The notes below the pieces were generated by a model. It saw nothing but the letters and a program-made list of their open reading frames with translations. It did no database searches and was not told the origin of the DNA. From positions 1-20,846 of the forward strand of contig DATHGT010000368.1 in the NCBI GenBank assembly GCA_035317605.1: a DNA stretch of 20,846 bases, in the 5' to 3' direction. The position numbers and the translations under genes are program-made. The stretch's first letter is position 1. Each line of letters opens with the position of its first letter. The DNA comes from DATHGT01 sp035317605. Lineage in GTDB: Bacteria; Methylomirabilota; Methylomirabilia; Rokubacteriales; CSP1-6. Shown piece after piece: positions 1 through 7,284 of the stretch.

Positions 1-190
1 CTTTCGGACGACGGACGTGACGGGGGTGTGCACGTTGCCGGAGGGGGTGGAGATGGTGATGCCCGGGGACAACGTGACGCTGGCGATCGAGCTGATCCAG
101 CCGATCGCGATGGAGAAGGAGCTGCGGTTCGCGATCCGGGAAGGTGGCCGGACGGTGGGAGCGGGCGTGGTGACGGAGATCGCGGAGTAA
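1..190 (+). CDS. tuf: Elongation factor Tu, C-terminal end (5' truncated by window edge)
   Basis: The first 62 codons read in frame from base 2 to the TAA at 188-190. They match the final beta-barrel domain of EF-Tu, with the segments FRTTDVTG, LPEGVEMVMPGDN, IQPIAMEK and the closing LRFAIREGGRTVGAGVV, which are nearly invariant in the family. EF-Tu is the GTPase that delivers aminoacyl-tRNA to the ribosomal A site; the GTPase domain lies outside the window. The gene ends only 4 bases before rpsJ. This is the usual end of the str operon (rpsL-rpsG-fusA-tuf), so those genes are expected just upstream. EF-G is excluded by the C-terminal sequence. Confidence 0.97.
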   Translation, partial: FRTTDVTGVCTLPEGVEMVMPGDNVTLAIELIQPIAMEKELRFAIREGGRTVGAGVVTEIAE

Positions 191-194
191 GGAC

Positions 195-515
195 ATGGCC
201 ACCGTGACCGCCGATCAAAAAATCCGGATCCGGCTGAAGGCCTACGACCATCGTCTCCTCGACCGATCGGTCAAGGAGATCGTCGAGACCGTCCGCCGCA
301 CCGGCGCGCGGGTGTCGGGTCCCGTGCTGTTGCCGACGGTCATCAACCGGTGGACGGTGCTACGGTCCCCGCACGTCGACAAGACCTCCCGCGAGCAGTT
401 CGAGATGCGCACGCACAAGCGACTCCTCGACATCGTCGATCCGACGCCCGCCACCGTCGACTCGCTCATGAAACTCGACCTCCCCGCCGGCGTGGACGTC
501 GAGATCAAGCTCTAG
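195..515 (+). CDS. rpsJ: 30S ribosomal protein S10
   Basis: A 106-residue protein, close to the usual S10 length. It carries the family signature SPHVDKTSREQFEMRTHKR around residues 58-76 and the N-terminal IRIRLKAYDH strand. S10 sits in the 30S head, and in many bacteria it also pairs with NusB in transcription antitermination. The ATG is supported by a GGAG at 184-187, seven bases upstream and within the last codons of tuf, so translation is probably coupled to EF-Tu. There is no room for the classical S10 leader that L4 binds in enterobacteria. Confidence 0.98.
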   Translation: MATVTADQKIRIRLKAYDHRLLDRSVKEIVETVRRTGARVSGPVLLPTVINRWTVLRSPHVDKTSREQFEMRTHKRLLDIVDPTPATVDSLMKLDLPAGVDVEIKL

Positions 516-525
516 GGGATCGGGG

Positions 526-1209
526 ATGGCTCGCAAAGAAGGCTTGCTCGGACGCAAAGTCGGGATGACGCAGATCTTCGGCGACGACGGGAATCAGATT
601 CCTGTGACCGTCCTCGAGGCCGGCCCCTGCACGGTCGTCGGGATTCGCACGAAGGACAGCCACGGGTACGACGCCCTCCAGGTCGGCTTCGAGGCCCGCA
701 AGAAGAACGTCACCAAGCCCGCGGCCGGCGTGTTCCGCAAGCTCAACCTGACGCCGATGCGTTTCCTGCGCGAGCTCCGGCTCGACAGGACGACGGCCGA
801 GAATCTCGGCGCGTACTCGGTCGGTCAGACGCTGACGGTCGACATCTTCACGCCGGGCGAGCTGGTCGACGTCGTGGGCGTCTCGAAGGGCAAGGGGTTT
901 CAGGGGGGTGTCAAGCGCTACCACTGGCACGGTGGTGACGCGACCCACGGCTCGATGTTCCACCGGGCGCCTGGTTCGATCGGCGCCTCCTCCGATCCCT
1001 CACGCGTCTGGCCGGGCCATCACCTGCCGGGGCGCATGGGTGGTAACCGGCGGACGGTCCTCAACGTTCGCGTCGTCCGCGTCATGCCGGAACAGAACCT
1101 CGTGCTCGTCCGCGGCGCCGTTCCCGGCGCCAACGGTGGGCTCGTGATGATCCGAAAGAGCGTGAAGACCACCAAGGCGCAGCAGCAGAAGACCACGGAA
1201 AAGAAATAG
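526..1209 (+). CDS. rplC: 50S ribosomal protein L3
   Basis: The 227-residue product opens with LLGRKVGMTQIF and contains the L3 signatures SKGKGFQGGVKRYHWHGG, DATHGS and the loop GSIGASSDPSRVWPGHHLPG that reaches toward the peptidyl-transferase centre. L3 is an early assembly protein of the 50S subunit. The glutamine methylated in E. coli L3 (Q150) is replaced by Ser in this loop, so a PrmB-type modification at that position is not expected; this appears to be common outside gammaproteobacteria. The last 20 residues or so are a Lys/Gln/Thr-rich tail. It lies 10 bases after rpsJ. Confidence 0.98.
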   Translation: MARKEGLLGRKVGMTQIFGDDGNQIPVTVLEAGPCTVVGIRTKDSHGYDALQVGFEARKKNVTKPAAGVFRKLNLTPMRFLRELRLDRTTAENLGAYSVGQTLTVDIFTPGELVDVVGVSKGKGFQGGVKRYHWHGGDATHGSMFHRAPGSIGASSDPSRVWPGHHLPGRMGGNRRTVLNVRVVRVMPEQNLVLVRGAVPGANGGLVMIRKSVKTTKAQQQKTTEKK

Positions 1210-1211
1210 CC

Positions 1212-1841
1212 ATGCCGACCGTGAACGTCCTCGATACGTCAGGTAAGCCCTCGGGCACGCTCGATCTCAAGCCCGAAGTGTTCGGTGTGGAGGTCCGGGT
1301 TCCGCTGCTGCACCAGGCGGTGACGCGTGAGCTGGCCGATCGGCGGACGGGCACGCACGACACGAAGGGACGCAGCGAGGTCTCTGGAGGCGGCAAGAAG
1401 CCCTGGAAGCAGAAGGGCACCGGGCGCGCCCGTCAGGGCTCGATCCGCGCCACGCAGTGGAAGGGGGGCGGCAAGCCGTTCGGTCCCACGCCAAGGAGCT
1501 ACGCGCAGGATTTGCCGCGGAACATGCGGCGCGAAGCGTTGCGCTCGGCGGTGGCCGCCAGGATCGCGGACGGGGCCTTGACCGTGATCGAGCGTCTGGG
1601 CGCGGCCGACGGCAAGACCAAGAGCCTCGTCGGAACACTCGCCGCGGTCGGGGTCGAAGCGGTCCCGACGCTGCTCGTCGTGGCCAACCTCGACGAGATG
1701 CTGGCGCGGGCCGCGCGGAACGTGCCGTGGCTCACCGTCGAACCGCCGGCCCACGTGTCCGTGTATCAGCTCGTGCGCGCCCGCCGGGTCGTGTTCGAGC
1801 GCGAGGCGCTCCGCGCGCTGGAGGAGGCACTGTCGGCATGA
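1212..1841 (+). CDS. rplD: 50S ribosomal protein L4
   Basis: A 209-residue protein with the typical L4 layout: a short N-terminal strand, then the long extended loop with GGGKKPWKQKGTGRARQG and WKGGGKPFGP (about residues 57-95) that lines the nascent-peptide exit tunnel, then the Rossmann-like C-terminal half. The ATG is two bases past the rplC stop and has only a weak purine-rich upstream sequence, which suggests translational coupling. In E. coli L4 represses its own operon through a leader RNA; no such leader is present upstream of rpsJ here. The gene overlaps rplW by four bases. Confidence 0.98.
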   Translation: MPTVNVLDTSGKPSGTLDLKPEVFGVEVRVPLLHQAVTRELADRRTGTHDTKGRSEVSGGGKKPWKQKGTGRARQGSIRATQWKGGGKPFGPTPRSYAQDLPRNMRREALRSAVAARIADGALTVIERLGAADGKTKSLVGTLAAVGVEAVPTLLVVANLDEMLARAARNVPWLTVEPPAHVSVYQLVRARRVVFEREALRALEEALSA

Positions 1842-2131
1842 CTCGCGATCCGCGTCAGGTGATCCTCCGGCCGCTCATGACCGAAAAGAGCATGCGGCAG
1901 AAGGAAGAGCAGAACACGGTGGCCTTCCGCGTCCGTCCCGACGCCAACAAGGTCGAGATTCGGAATGCGGTGGAGACGATCTTCAGCGTGAAGGTGGCCG
2001 CCGTGCGCACCGCTTCGTTCGAGGGAAAGCTCAAGCGCATGGGCCGGCATCAGGGTCGCCGCCGGGACTGGAAGAAAGCCATCGTCACGCTGAGGCCCGG
2101 TCACAAGATCGAGCTGGTCGAGGGAGCGTAA
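1838..2131 (+). CDS. rplW: 50S ribosomal protein L23
   Basis: The start is set by the ATGA overlap with the rplD stop, giving 97 residues, the standard L23 length. Recognisable segments are the N-terminal ILRPLMTEKS, FRVRPDANKVEIRNAVE and the basic GRHQGRRRDWKKA loop. L23 lies at the exit of the ribosomal tunnel and is the main docking site for trigger factor and SRP. An upstream in-frame extension to 1457 lies wholly inside rplD and is not supported as coding. Confidence 0.97.
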   Translation: MTRDPRQVILRPLMTEKSMRQKEEQNTVAFRVRPDANKVEIRNAVETIFSVKVAAVRTASFEGKLKRMGRHQGRRRDWKKAIVTLRPGHKIELVEGA

Positions 2132-2136
2132 GAGGC

Positions 2137-2964
2137 ATGGGCATTCGCACCGTCAAGCCGACGTCGCCGGCCCGCCGGTATCTCACGTACGTCACGTACG
2201 AGGAGCTGACGAAGGGCAAGGAGCCGGAGAAGAGCCTGCTGTCGCCGAAGACGCGGATGAATGGGCGCAACGTGTACGGCCGCATCACCGTGCGCCATCG
2301 CGGCGGCGGGGCCAAGCGCATGCTGCGGCAAGTCGATTTCCGCCGCGAGAAGTTCGGGATTCCCGCGCGCGTGGCCGCCATCGAGTACGATCCCAATCGC
2401 TCGGCGCGCCTGGCCCTCCTGTATTACCGGGACGGCGAAAAGCGATACATCATCGCGCCGCTCGGGCTCAAGGTGGACGACGTGGTGATGTCGGGTCCGC
2501 AAGCCGACATCCTGCCCGGCAACGCGCTGCCAATTCGCAACATCCCGGTCGGTACGCTCGTGCACAACGTCGAGCTCCAGCCCGGTCGCGGCGCCCAGAT
2601 GTGCCGGAGCGCTGGGACGCAGGCCCAACTGCTGGCCAAGGAAGGCGAGCGGGCCACGCTGAAGCTACCGTCGGGCGAGGTCCGGTACGTTGCCGTCGAG
2701 TGCATGGCCACCGTCGGCCAGGTCGGCAACCTCGACCACGAGAACGTGTCGGTCGGCAAGGCGGGACGCGTACGCTGGCGGGGGTTCCGCCCGACCGTGC
2801 GAGGCACCGTCATGAACCCGGTCGACCACCCGATGGGCGGTGGCGAGGGCAAGGGCAAGGGCAATCACCCGATGACGCCGTGGGGCAAGCCGACGAAAGG
2901 CTACAAGACCCGTCGAGGTGCCCGGCCGTCCGACCGCATGATCGTCACCCGGCGGAAGAAGTAG
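2137..2964 (+). CDS. rplB: 50S ribosomal protein L2
   Basis: A 275-residue product, the normal L2 length. It shows the RNA-binding domain with GRNVYGRITVRHRGGGAKR, the middle MCRSAGTQAQLLAKEG segment and the C-terminal MNPVDHPMGGGEGKGKGNHP motif followed by a basic tail. L2 binds 23S rRNA near the peptidyl-transferase centre and is needed for subunit joining. The His in DHP (His229 of E. coli numbering) is present; the His two residues later in E. coli L2 is Met here. The gene is five bases from rplW. Confidence 0.98.
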   Translation: MGIRTVKPTSPARRYLTYVTYEELTKGKEPEKSLLSPKTRMNGRNVYGRITVRHRGGGAKRMLRQVDFRREKFGIPARVAAIEYDPNRSARLALLYYRDGEKRYIIAPLGLKVDDVVMSGPQADILPGNALPIRNIPVGTLVHNVELQPGRGAQMCRSAGTQAQLLAKEGERATLKLPSGEVRYVAVECMATVGQVGNLDHENVSVGKAGRVRWRGFRPTVRGTVMNPVDHPMGGGEGKGKGNHPMTPWGKPTKGYKTRRGARPSDRMIVTRRKK

Positions 2965-2974
2965 GAGTCGCGCG

Positions 2975-3268
2975 ATGGGACGCTCACTGAAGAAGGGACC
3001 CTACGTCGACGAGAAGCTGTACGAGCGCGTCGAGGAACTCAACCGTGGCCGGCAGAAAAGGGTCCTCAAGACCTGGTCCCGCCGATCGACGGTGATGCCC
3101 GAGTTCGTCGGCCACACGCTGGCGGTCCACAACGGCAGGAAATTCATTCCCGTGTACGTGACCGAGAACATGGTCGGTCATCGCCTCGGCGAGTTCGCCC
3201 TGACGCGAACCTTCCGGGCGCACGGCTCGGCCGAGAAGGCCGCGACCTCGCCGACGGGGAAATCGTAA
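2975..3268 (+). CDS. rpsS: 30S ribosomal protein S19
   Basis: A 97-residue S19 opening with GRSLKKGPYVDEKL and carrying WSRRSTVMPEFVGHT, VHNGRKFIPVYVTENMVGH and LGEFALTRTFRAHG, the full family signature. S19 lies in the 30S head, contacts S13 and helps hold the A-site tRNA region and the inter-subunit bridge. The last ten residues are a Ser/Ala/Thr-rich extension. The gene stops two bases before rplV. Confidence 0.98.
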   Translation: MGRSLKKGPYVDEKLYERVEELNRGRQKRVLKTWSRRSTVMPEFVGHTLAVHNGRKFIPVYVTENMVGHRLGEFALTRTFRAHGSAEKAATSPTGKS

Positions 3269-3270
3269 CC

Positions 3271-3666
3271 ATGCAGACCTCCGCGCGGGCGCGCTTCGTC
3301 CGGGTGTCGTCCCGGAAGGCTCAGCTCGTCCTCGACCAGATCCGTGGCAAGTCGGTGGGTGAGGCCCTGGCCACCCTGCAGTACACGCCGCGCATCGCGG
3401 CCCGGCTGATCGAGAAGGTGTTGCGCTCGGCGGTGGCCAACGCCGAGCACAACCATCAGGTCCGCGACCTCGACAGCCTGCGGGTGGTGCGGGCGACCGC
3501 CGACGGCGGCCCCTCTCTCAAGCGCGTGCAGCCGCGCGCCATGGGCCGTGCCTTCTTCATCAAGCACCGCACGAGCCACCTCACCATTGCCGTCACCGAC
3601 GAAACCAACGCGCCCACCCGGACCCCGCCGCGCCGGCACCGGACGCCGACGAAAGAGAAGGACTGA
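3271..3666 (+). CDS. rplV: 50S ribosomal protein L22 with basic C-terminal tail
   Basis: The 131-residue protein covers all of L22: RYVRVSS-like start (ARFVRVSSRKAQLVLDQIRG), the helix-rich core, and the tunnel hairpin PSLKRVQPRAMGRAFFIKHR at about residues 81-100 ending in HLTIAV. L22 lines the exit tunnel opposite L4 and can be a site of macrolide resistance changes. About 20 residues after position 111 form a Pro/Thr/Arg-rich tail beyond the usual length of roughly 110. No good Shine-Dalgarno precedes the ATG, which is two bases after the rpsS stop, so coupled translation is likely. Confidence 0.97.
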   Translation: MQTSARARFVRVSSRKAQLVLDQIRGKSVGEALATLQYTPRIAARLIEKVLRSAVANAEHNHQVRDLDSLRVVRATADGGPSLKRVQPRAMGRAFFIKHRTSHLTIAVTDETNAPTRTPPRRHRTPTKEKD

Positions 3667-3668
3667 GC

Positions 3669-4313
3669 ATGGGACAGAAGACTCACCCCATCGGTTTCCG
3701 GCTGGGCTCGACGCGCACGTGGAGCTCGCGGTGGTTCGCCACCAAGCAGTACGCAAGCCTGTTGCACGAGGACGTCAAGATCCGGCGCTACATCAAGGAT
3801 CAGCTCTACCACGCGGGGATCGCGCGCATCGACATCGAGCGCTCGGTCAACCGCGCGCGCATCACCATCGCCACCGCGCGTCCCGGCATCATCATCGGGC
3901 GCAAGGGCGCGGAGGTCGAGCGGCTCAAGAACGAGCTGCAGCAGCGGACGGCCAAGGAGATCTACCTCAATATCGAGGAGGTCATCCATCCGGAGCTGGA
4001 CGCCCAGCTCGTCGCCGAGAACGTGGCGCTCCAGCTTCAGAAGCGCGTGGCGTTCCGGCGGGCCATGAAGAAGGCCGTCACCTCGGCCCTGAGACTTGGC
4101 GCCGACGGCATCCGCATCGCCTGCGCCGGCCGGCTGGGCGGCGGTGAAATCGCCCGGCGCGAGTGGTATCGCGATGGCCGGGTGCCGCTCCACACGATCC
4201 GCGCCGACATCGATTTCGGACAGGCCACCGCCCACACCACGTACGGCACCATCGGCGTGAAGGTCTGGATCTTCAAGGGCGAAGTGCTGGCGAAGGCGCC
4301 CGCCGAGGCGTAG
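3669..4313 (+). CDS. rpsC: 30S ribosomal protein S3
   Basis: A 214-residue S3 beginning GQKTHPIGFRLG. The KH domain contains the GRKG loop (about residues 74-81, PGIIIGRKG), and the C-terminal domain holds the family segments RRAMKKAV and GRLGGGEIARREWYRDG, with KVWIFKGE near the end. S3 lines the mRNA entry channel and takes part in mRNA helicase activity of the 30S subunit. An AAGGA within AGAGAAGGACTGAGC, overlapping the rplV stop, serves the ATG. The C-terminus is short and lacks the long extension seen in some S3 proteins. Confidence 0.98.
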   Translation: MGQKTHPIGFRLGSTRTWSSRWFATKQYASLLHEDVKIRRYIKDQLYHAGIARIDIERSVNRARITIATARPGIIIGRKGAEVERLKNELQQRTAKEIYLNIEEVIHPELDAQLVAENVALQLQKRVAFRRAMKKAVTSALRLGADGIRIACAGRLGGGEIARREWYRDGRVPLHTIRADIDFGQATAHTTYGTIGVKVWIFKGEVLAKAPAEA

Positions 4314-4323
4314 GTCACGACCC

Positions 4324-4740
4324 ATGCTGATGCCCAAGCGCGTGAAGTATCGCAAGACCCAGCGGGGTCGGATGCGGGGCAAGGCCCAGCGTGGCTCGAC
4401 GCTGTCGTTTGGCGACTATGGGCTCAAGGCCCTCGAGCCGGGGTGGGTGACGAACCGCCAGATCGAGGCGGCGCGCGTGGCCCTGACCCGGAGCCTCAAG
4501 CGGGGCGGCAAGGTGTGGATCCGCGTGTTCCCCGACAAGCCCGTCACCAAGAAGCCGGCGGAGACGCGCATGGGCAAGGGCAAGGGCAATCCCGAGGAAT
4601 GGGTGGCCGTGGTCAAGCCCGGACGCATTCTCTACGAGATGGAAGGCGTCGCCGAGGACGCGGCGCGCGAGGCCTTCCGCACCGCGGGCCAGAAGATGGG
4701 CATCGCCACCAAGTTCGTTACCCGCGCGCGGGCCCTGTGA
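4324..4740 (+). CDS. rplP: 50S ribosomal protein L16
   Basis: A 138-residue L16 starting MLMPKRVKYRK, with the signature FGDYGLKALEPGWVTNRQIEA, the segment VWIRVFPDKPVTKKPAETRMGKGKG and a C-terminal helix. L16 binds near the A-site tRNA and the base of the GTPase-associated region and is a late assembly protein. The first ATG is preferred over the one two codons later because the family start MLMPKR is conserved. A 40-base gap to rpmC follows, the largest in the ribosomal block. Confidence 0.98.
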   Translation: MLMPKRVKYRKTQRGRMRGKAQRGSTLSFGDYGLKALEPGWVTNRQIEAARVALTRSLKRGGKVWIRVFPDKPVTKKPAETRMGKGKGNPEEWVAVVKPGRILYEMEGVAEDAAREAFRTAGQKMGIATKFVTRARAL

Positions 4741-4780
4741 GGTCTCGGCGCGCCGTGAGCGGGAATATGAGGAGCGAGCG

Positions 4781-4996
4781 ATGAAAGCGGCCAAATGGCG
4801 CGACCTGTCGGAGGACGAGATCCGGCAGCGGACGCGCGAGTTGACGGAGGAGATCTTCAATCTCCGCTTCCAGCTCTCGATGGGGGTCGCCAAGAACCCG
4901 TCGCGGATCGGCCAGGCGCGGCGCGATTTGGCGCGGGCGCAAACCATGCTGCACGAGCGGGTAGCGTCGGCCGCTGCTGGCGCGCGGAAAGGATAG
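4781..4996 (+). CDS. rpmC: 50S ribosomal protein L29
   Basis: A 71-residue two-helix protein with MKAAKWRDLSEDEIRQR and the family core FNLRFQLSMGVAKNPSRI followed by ARRDLARAQTML, which is diagnostic of L29. L29 sits at the tunnel exit next to L23 and contributes to the trigger factor and SRP docking surface. The ATG is preceded by GAGGAG at 4769-4774 with six bases of spacing, a good independent ribosome-binding site that fits the larger gap upstream. A short Ala/Gly-rich end follows the core. Confidence 0.96.
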   Translation: MKAAKWRDLSEDEIRQRTRELTEEIFNLRFQLSMGVAKNPSRIGQARRDLARAQTMLHERVASAAAGARKG

Positions 4997-5002
4997 AGGG
5001 CG

Positions 5003-5293
5003 GTGGGGGAGCGCAAGACTCGGGAGGGCGTCGTGGTCAGCGACGCCATGCAGAAGACGCGCGTGGTGAAGATCGAGCGCGTGTACCGTCATCCGCGCTA
5101 CCAGCGTGTGATCCGGATGTCCAAGAAGCTGAAGGCGCACGACGAGGGCAACCAGAGCCACGTGGGCGATCGCGTGATCATCGAGGAGACCCGGCCCCTG
5201 TCCAAGGAGAAGCGCTGGCGCATCCGGTCGATCGTCACGCGGGCGAACCCGGCCGCGCGCCTCACGACCTCGGACACGGTGCCGGCGAGCTAG
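5003..5293 (+). CDS. rpsQ: 30S ribosomal protein S17
   Basis: The GTG start at 5003 gives 96 residues. The OB-fold core is clear: REGVVVSDAMQKTRVVKIER, HPRYQRVIRMSKKLKAHDEGN and the DRVIIEETRPLSKEKRWRI segment. S17 is a primary 16S rRNA binder at the lower 30S body. The GTG is supported by a GAGGG just upstream (4996-5000) and by the family start, which lies a few residues before GVVVSD. A tail of about 15 residues extends beyond the usual end near RWRIRSIV. Confidence 0.96.
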   Translation: MGERKTREGVVVSDAMQKTRVVKIERVYRHPRYQRVIRMSKKLKAHDEGNQSHVGDRVIIEETRPLSKEKRWRIRSIVTRANPAARLTTSDTVPAS

Positions 5294-5296
5294 GCG

Positions 5297-5665
5297 ATGA
5301 TCCAGCCTCGCTCGATGCTCGAGGTCGCGGACAACTCCGGAGCCAAGAAGGTGCAGTGCATCCGGGTGATGGGCGGCGCCAACAAGCGCTACGCCTCGCT
5401 GGGAGACACCGTGATCGTCGCGGTCAAGGAGGCGGCGCCCGACGGCACCGTGAAGAAGGGTGAGGTCGCCCGCGCGGTGGTCGTGCGTACCGTCAAGGAG
5501 GTCCGGCGCAAGGACGGCTCGTACATCCGGTTCGACCGGAACGCGGTGGTCCTGATCAAGCCGGACGAAAACCCCGTGGGCACGCGGATCTTCGGCCCCG
5601 TCGCCCGCGAGCTGCGCGAGCGGCAGTTCACCAAGATCATCTCGCTCGCGCCCGAGGTGCTGTGA
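5297..5665 (+). CDS. rplN: 50S ribosomal protein L14
   Basis: Exactly 122 residues, the canonical L14 length. The signature begins MIQPRSMLEVADNSGAKKVQ and continues through LGDTVIVAVKEA, KKGEVARAVVVRTVKE, FDRNAVVLI and GTRIFGPVARELRE. L14 forms inter-subunit bridges and is the binding site for the silencing factor RsfS. It lies three bases after rpsQ and its TGA shares its final base with the ATG of rplX (TGATG). Confidence 0.98.
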   Translation: MIQPRSMLEVADNSGAKKVQCIRVMGGANKRYASLGDTVIVAVKEAAPDGTVKKGEVARAVVVRTVKEVRRKDGSYIRFDRNAVVLIKPDENPVGTRIFGPVARELRERQFTKIISLAPEVL

Positions 5666-5985
5666 TGTCGCACGTTCGCAGGGGAGATACCGTCGCCGTC
5701 ATCGCGGGCCGCGAGCGGGGCAAGCGGGGGAAGGTCCTGCGTGTCCTGCCGGGGGCCGGGCGCGTGGTCGTCGAGAAAATCAACATGATGAAGAAGCACC
5801 AGCGGCCCACGCAGAAGCTGCGGCAGGGCGGCATCATCGAGCGGGAGGGCGCCCTGGCCCTCTCCAACGTGCTGCTCGTGTGCGCCCGCTGCGACCAGCC
5901 GTCCCGCGCGGGCATCAAGGTGCTGGCCGACGGCCGCAAGGTTCGCGTGTGCCGCCGCTGCGGCGAAACGATCGACAAGGGCTAG
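5665..5985 (+). CDS. rplX: 50S ribosomal protein L24, zinc-binding form
   Basis: A KOW-domain protein of 106 residues: VRRGDTVAVIAGRERGKRGKV, then the typical IINMMKKH-like segment (VEKINMMKKHQRPTQ) and the C-terminal CARC (73, 76) and CRRC (96, 99) pairs that form a zinc ribbon in C+ L24 proteins. L24 initiates 50S assembly. The ATG at 5665 is chosen over an in-frame GTG at 5662 because the GAGGTG at 5654-5659 then lies five bases away and the family start follows directly. Confidence 0.96.
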   Translation: MSHVRRGDTVAVIAGRERGKRGKVLRVLPGAGRVVVEKINMMKKHQRPTQKLRQGGIIEREGALALSNVLLVCARCDQPSRAGIKVLADGRKVRVCRRCGETIDKG

Positions 5986-5988
5986 AGC

Positions 5989-6675
5989 ATGGCGAAAGCA
6001 CCGAGCGCACCCGCTCAGAAACCGCGAGCCCAGCAACCGCAGGGCAAGGCCGCCGCCAAAGGCCAGCCACGCAAGGGGGGCGAGGCCGCCGCGGCCCCCG
6101 CCTCCAAGACGCGTCCGAAGGGCACGGGAGAGGTCGCCCCGCGCCTCAAGGAGCGTTTCCATCAGACGGTCGTGGCGGGGCTCCTCAAGGAGCGAGGATA
6201 CACCAATACGTGGCAGGTCCCGCGGCTCCACAAGGTCGTCATCAACATGGGCGTCGGCGAAGGTCGCGACAACGCCAAGATCCTCGACTTCGCCACCGCC
6301 GACCTGCAGGCGATCAGCGGGCAGAAGCCCGTCATCACGCGAGCCAAGAAGTCCATCGCGAACTTCAAGCTTCGGGAGGGCGTGCCCATCGGAGCGAAGG
6401 TCACGCTCCGTGGCGCGCGGATGTACGAGTTCCTCGACCGGCTGATCAACGTGGCCCTGCCTCGCGTCCGCGACTTCAAGGGCGTGCCGCCGAAGGGCTT
6501 CGACGGACGCGGCAACTACGCGCTCGGCCTGCGCGAGCAGCTGATCTTCCCCGAGATCGTCTACGACAAGATCGACAAGGTCCGAGGCATGGACATCAAC
6601 ATCGTGACCACGGCGCGCACCGACGAGGAAGCCCGAGCCCTGCTCGCCCATCTCGGCATGCCGTTCAGGGAGTAG
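5989..6675 (+). CDS. rplE: 50S ribosomal protein L5 with Ala/Lys/Pro-rich N-terminal extension
   Basis: The L5 core runs from about residue 49 to 228, with VPRLHKVVINMGVGE, ISGQKPVITRAKKSIANFKL, RDFKGVPPKGFDGRGNYALG and IIFPEI-like LIFPEIVYDKIDKVRG, all diagnostic. L5 binds 5S rRNA and contacts P-site tRNA. About 48 residues rich in Ala, Lys, Pro and Gln precede the core, whereas standard L5 has about 179 residues in all. The ATG three bases after rplX has the tightest spacing; no in-frame ATG is seen nearer the core. The extension is low complexity, probably disordered, and absent from E. coli L5. Confidence 0.96.
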   Translation: MAKAPSAPAQKPRAQQPQGKAAAKGQPRKGGEAAAAPASKTRPKGTGEVAPRLKERFHQTVVAGLLKERGYTNTWQVPRLHKVVINMGVGEGRDNAKILDFATADLQAISGQKPVITRAKKSIANFKLREGVPIGAKVTLRGARMYEFLDRLINVALPRVRDFKGVPPKGFDGRGNYALGLREQLIFPEIVYDKIDKVRGMDINIVTTARTDEEARALLAHLGMPFRE

Positions 6676-6682
6676 CACGCCT

Positions 6683-6868
6683 ATGGCCAAGATCTCGCTC
6701 ATCATGAAGTCGCAGCGGCCGCCGAAGTTCTCGTCGCGGGGCTACACTCGCTGCAAGCTGTGCGGCCGGCCCCGAGGCTACCTGCGCAAGTTCGAGCTGT
6801 GCCGCCTCTGCTTCCGCGAACTGGCGCTCAAGGGCGAGGTGCCAGGCGTCCTGAAGGCGAGCTGGTGA
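6683..6868 (+). CDS. rpsN: 30S ribosomal protein S14, zinc-binding short form
   Basis: A 61-residue S14 of the short zinc type (type Z). Cys24 and Cys27 in CKLCGRPRG and Cys40 and Cys43 in CRLCFRELA form the CxxC-x12-CxxC zinc ribbon, and the protein ends at the typical VLKASW. S14 is in the 30S head near S10 and S3. The longer Cys-less form found in E. coli (about 101 residues) is not present in this window. The gene is seven bases from rplE. Confidence 0.98.
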   Translation: MAKISLIMKSQRPPKFSSRGYTRCKLCGRPRGYLRKFELCRLCFRELALKGEVPGVLKASW

Positions 6869-6878
6869 GGACGACGCG

Positions 6879-7274
6879 ATGAGAAGCGATCCCATCGCCG
6901 ATCTGCTCACGCGCATCCGCAACGGCAGCCGGGCCGAGCACGAGAAGGTCGACATCCCCTCCTCGAAGCTCAAGGTCCGCGTGGCCGAGCTGCTCAAGGA
7001 CGAGGGTTTCATCAAGAACTTCCGCGTGCTCGACGACGACAAGCAAGGCACGCTGCGGGTCTATCTCAAGTACGGTCCCGGCAACGAGAAGGTCATCTCG
7101 GGCCTCGTGCGCGTCTCCACGCCCGGCCGGCGCGTCTATGTGACCCACGACAAGATCCCGTCGATCCTCGGTGGAATGGGCGTGGCGCTGGTCTCGACGT
7201 CCCGCGGCGTGCTGACCGATCGCGACGCCCGCAAGGAGCGCGTGGGCGGCGAAGTGCTCGCCTACGTCTGGTGA
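6879..7274 (+). CDS. rpsH: 30S ribosomal protein S8
   Basis: A 131-residue S8 opening DPIADLLTRIRNGSRA and closing with the signature ILGGMGVALVSTSRGVLTDR and GGEVLAYVW. S8 is a primary binder of the central domain of 16S rRNA; in E. coli it represses spc-operon translation at the L5 gene. The L5 start region here does not resemble that site in any way I can confirm. The gene lies ten bases past rpsN with GAGGACGACG before its ATG. Confidence 0.98.
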   Translation: MRSDPIADLLTRIRNGSRAEHEKVDIPSSKLKVRVAELLKDEGFIKNFRVLDDDKQGTLRVYLKYGPGNEKVISGLVRVSTPGRRVYVTHDKIPSILGGMGVALVSTSRGVLTDRDARKERVGGEVLAYVW

Positions 7275-7284
7275 GGGGACGACC

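Noticed and set aside
4741..4780. 40-base gap between rplP and rpmC examined as an internal promoter or leader
   Set aside because: It holds a clear Shine-Dalgarno for rpmC but no convincing -35/-10 pair or hairpin.
5389..6705. 438-codon antisense frame opposite rplN-rplE
   Set aside because: No recognisable family, and lies wholly opposite confirmed ribosomal genes.
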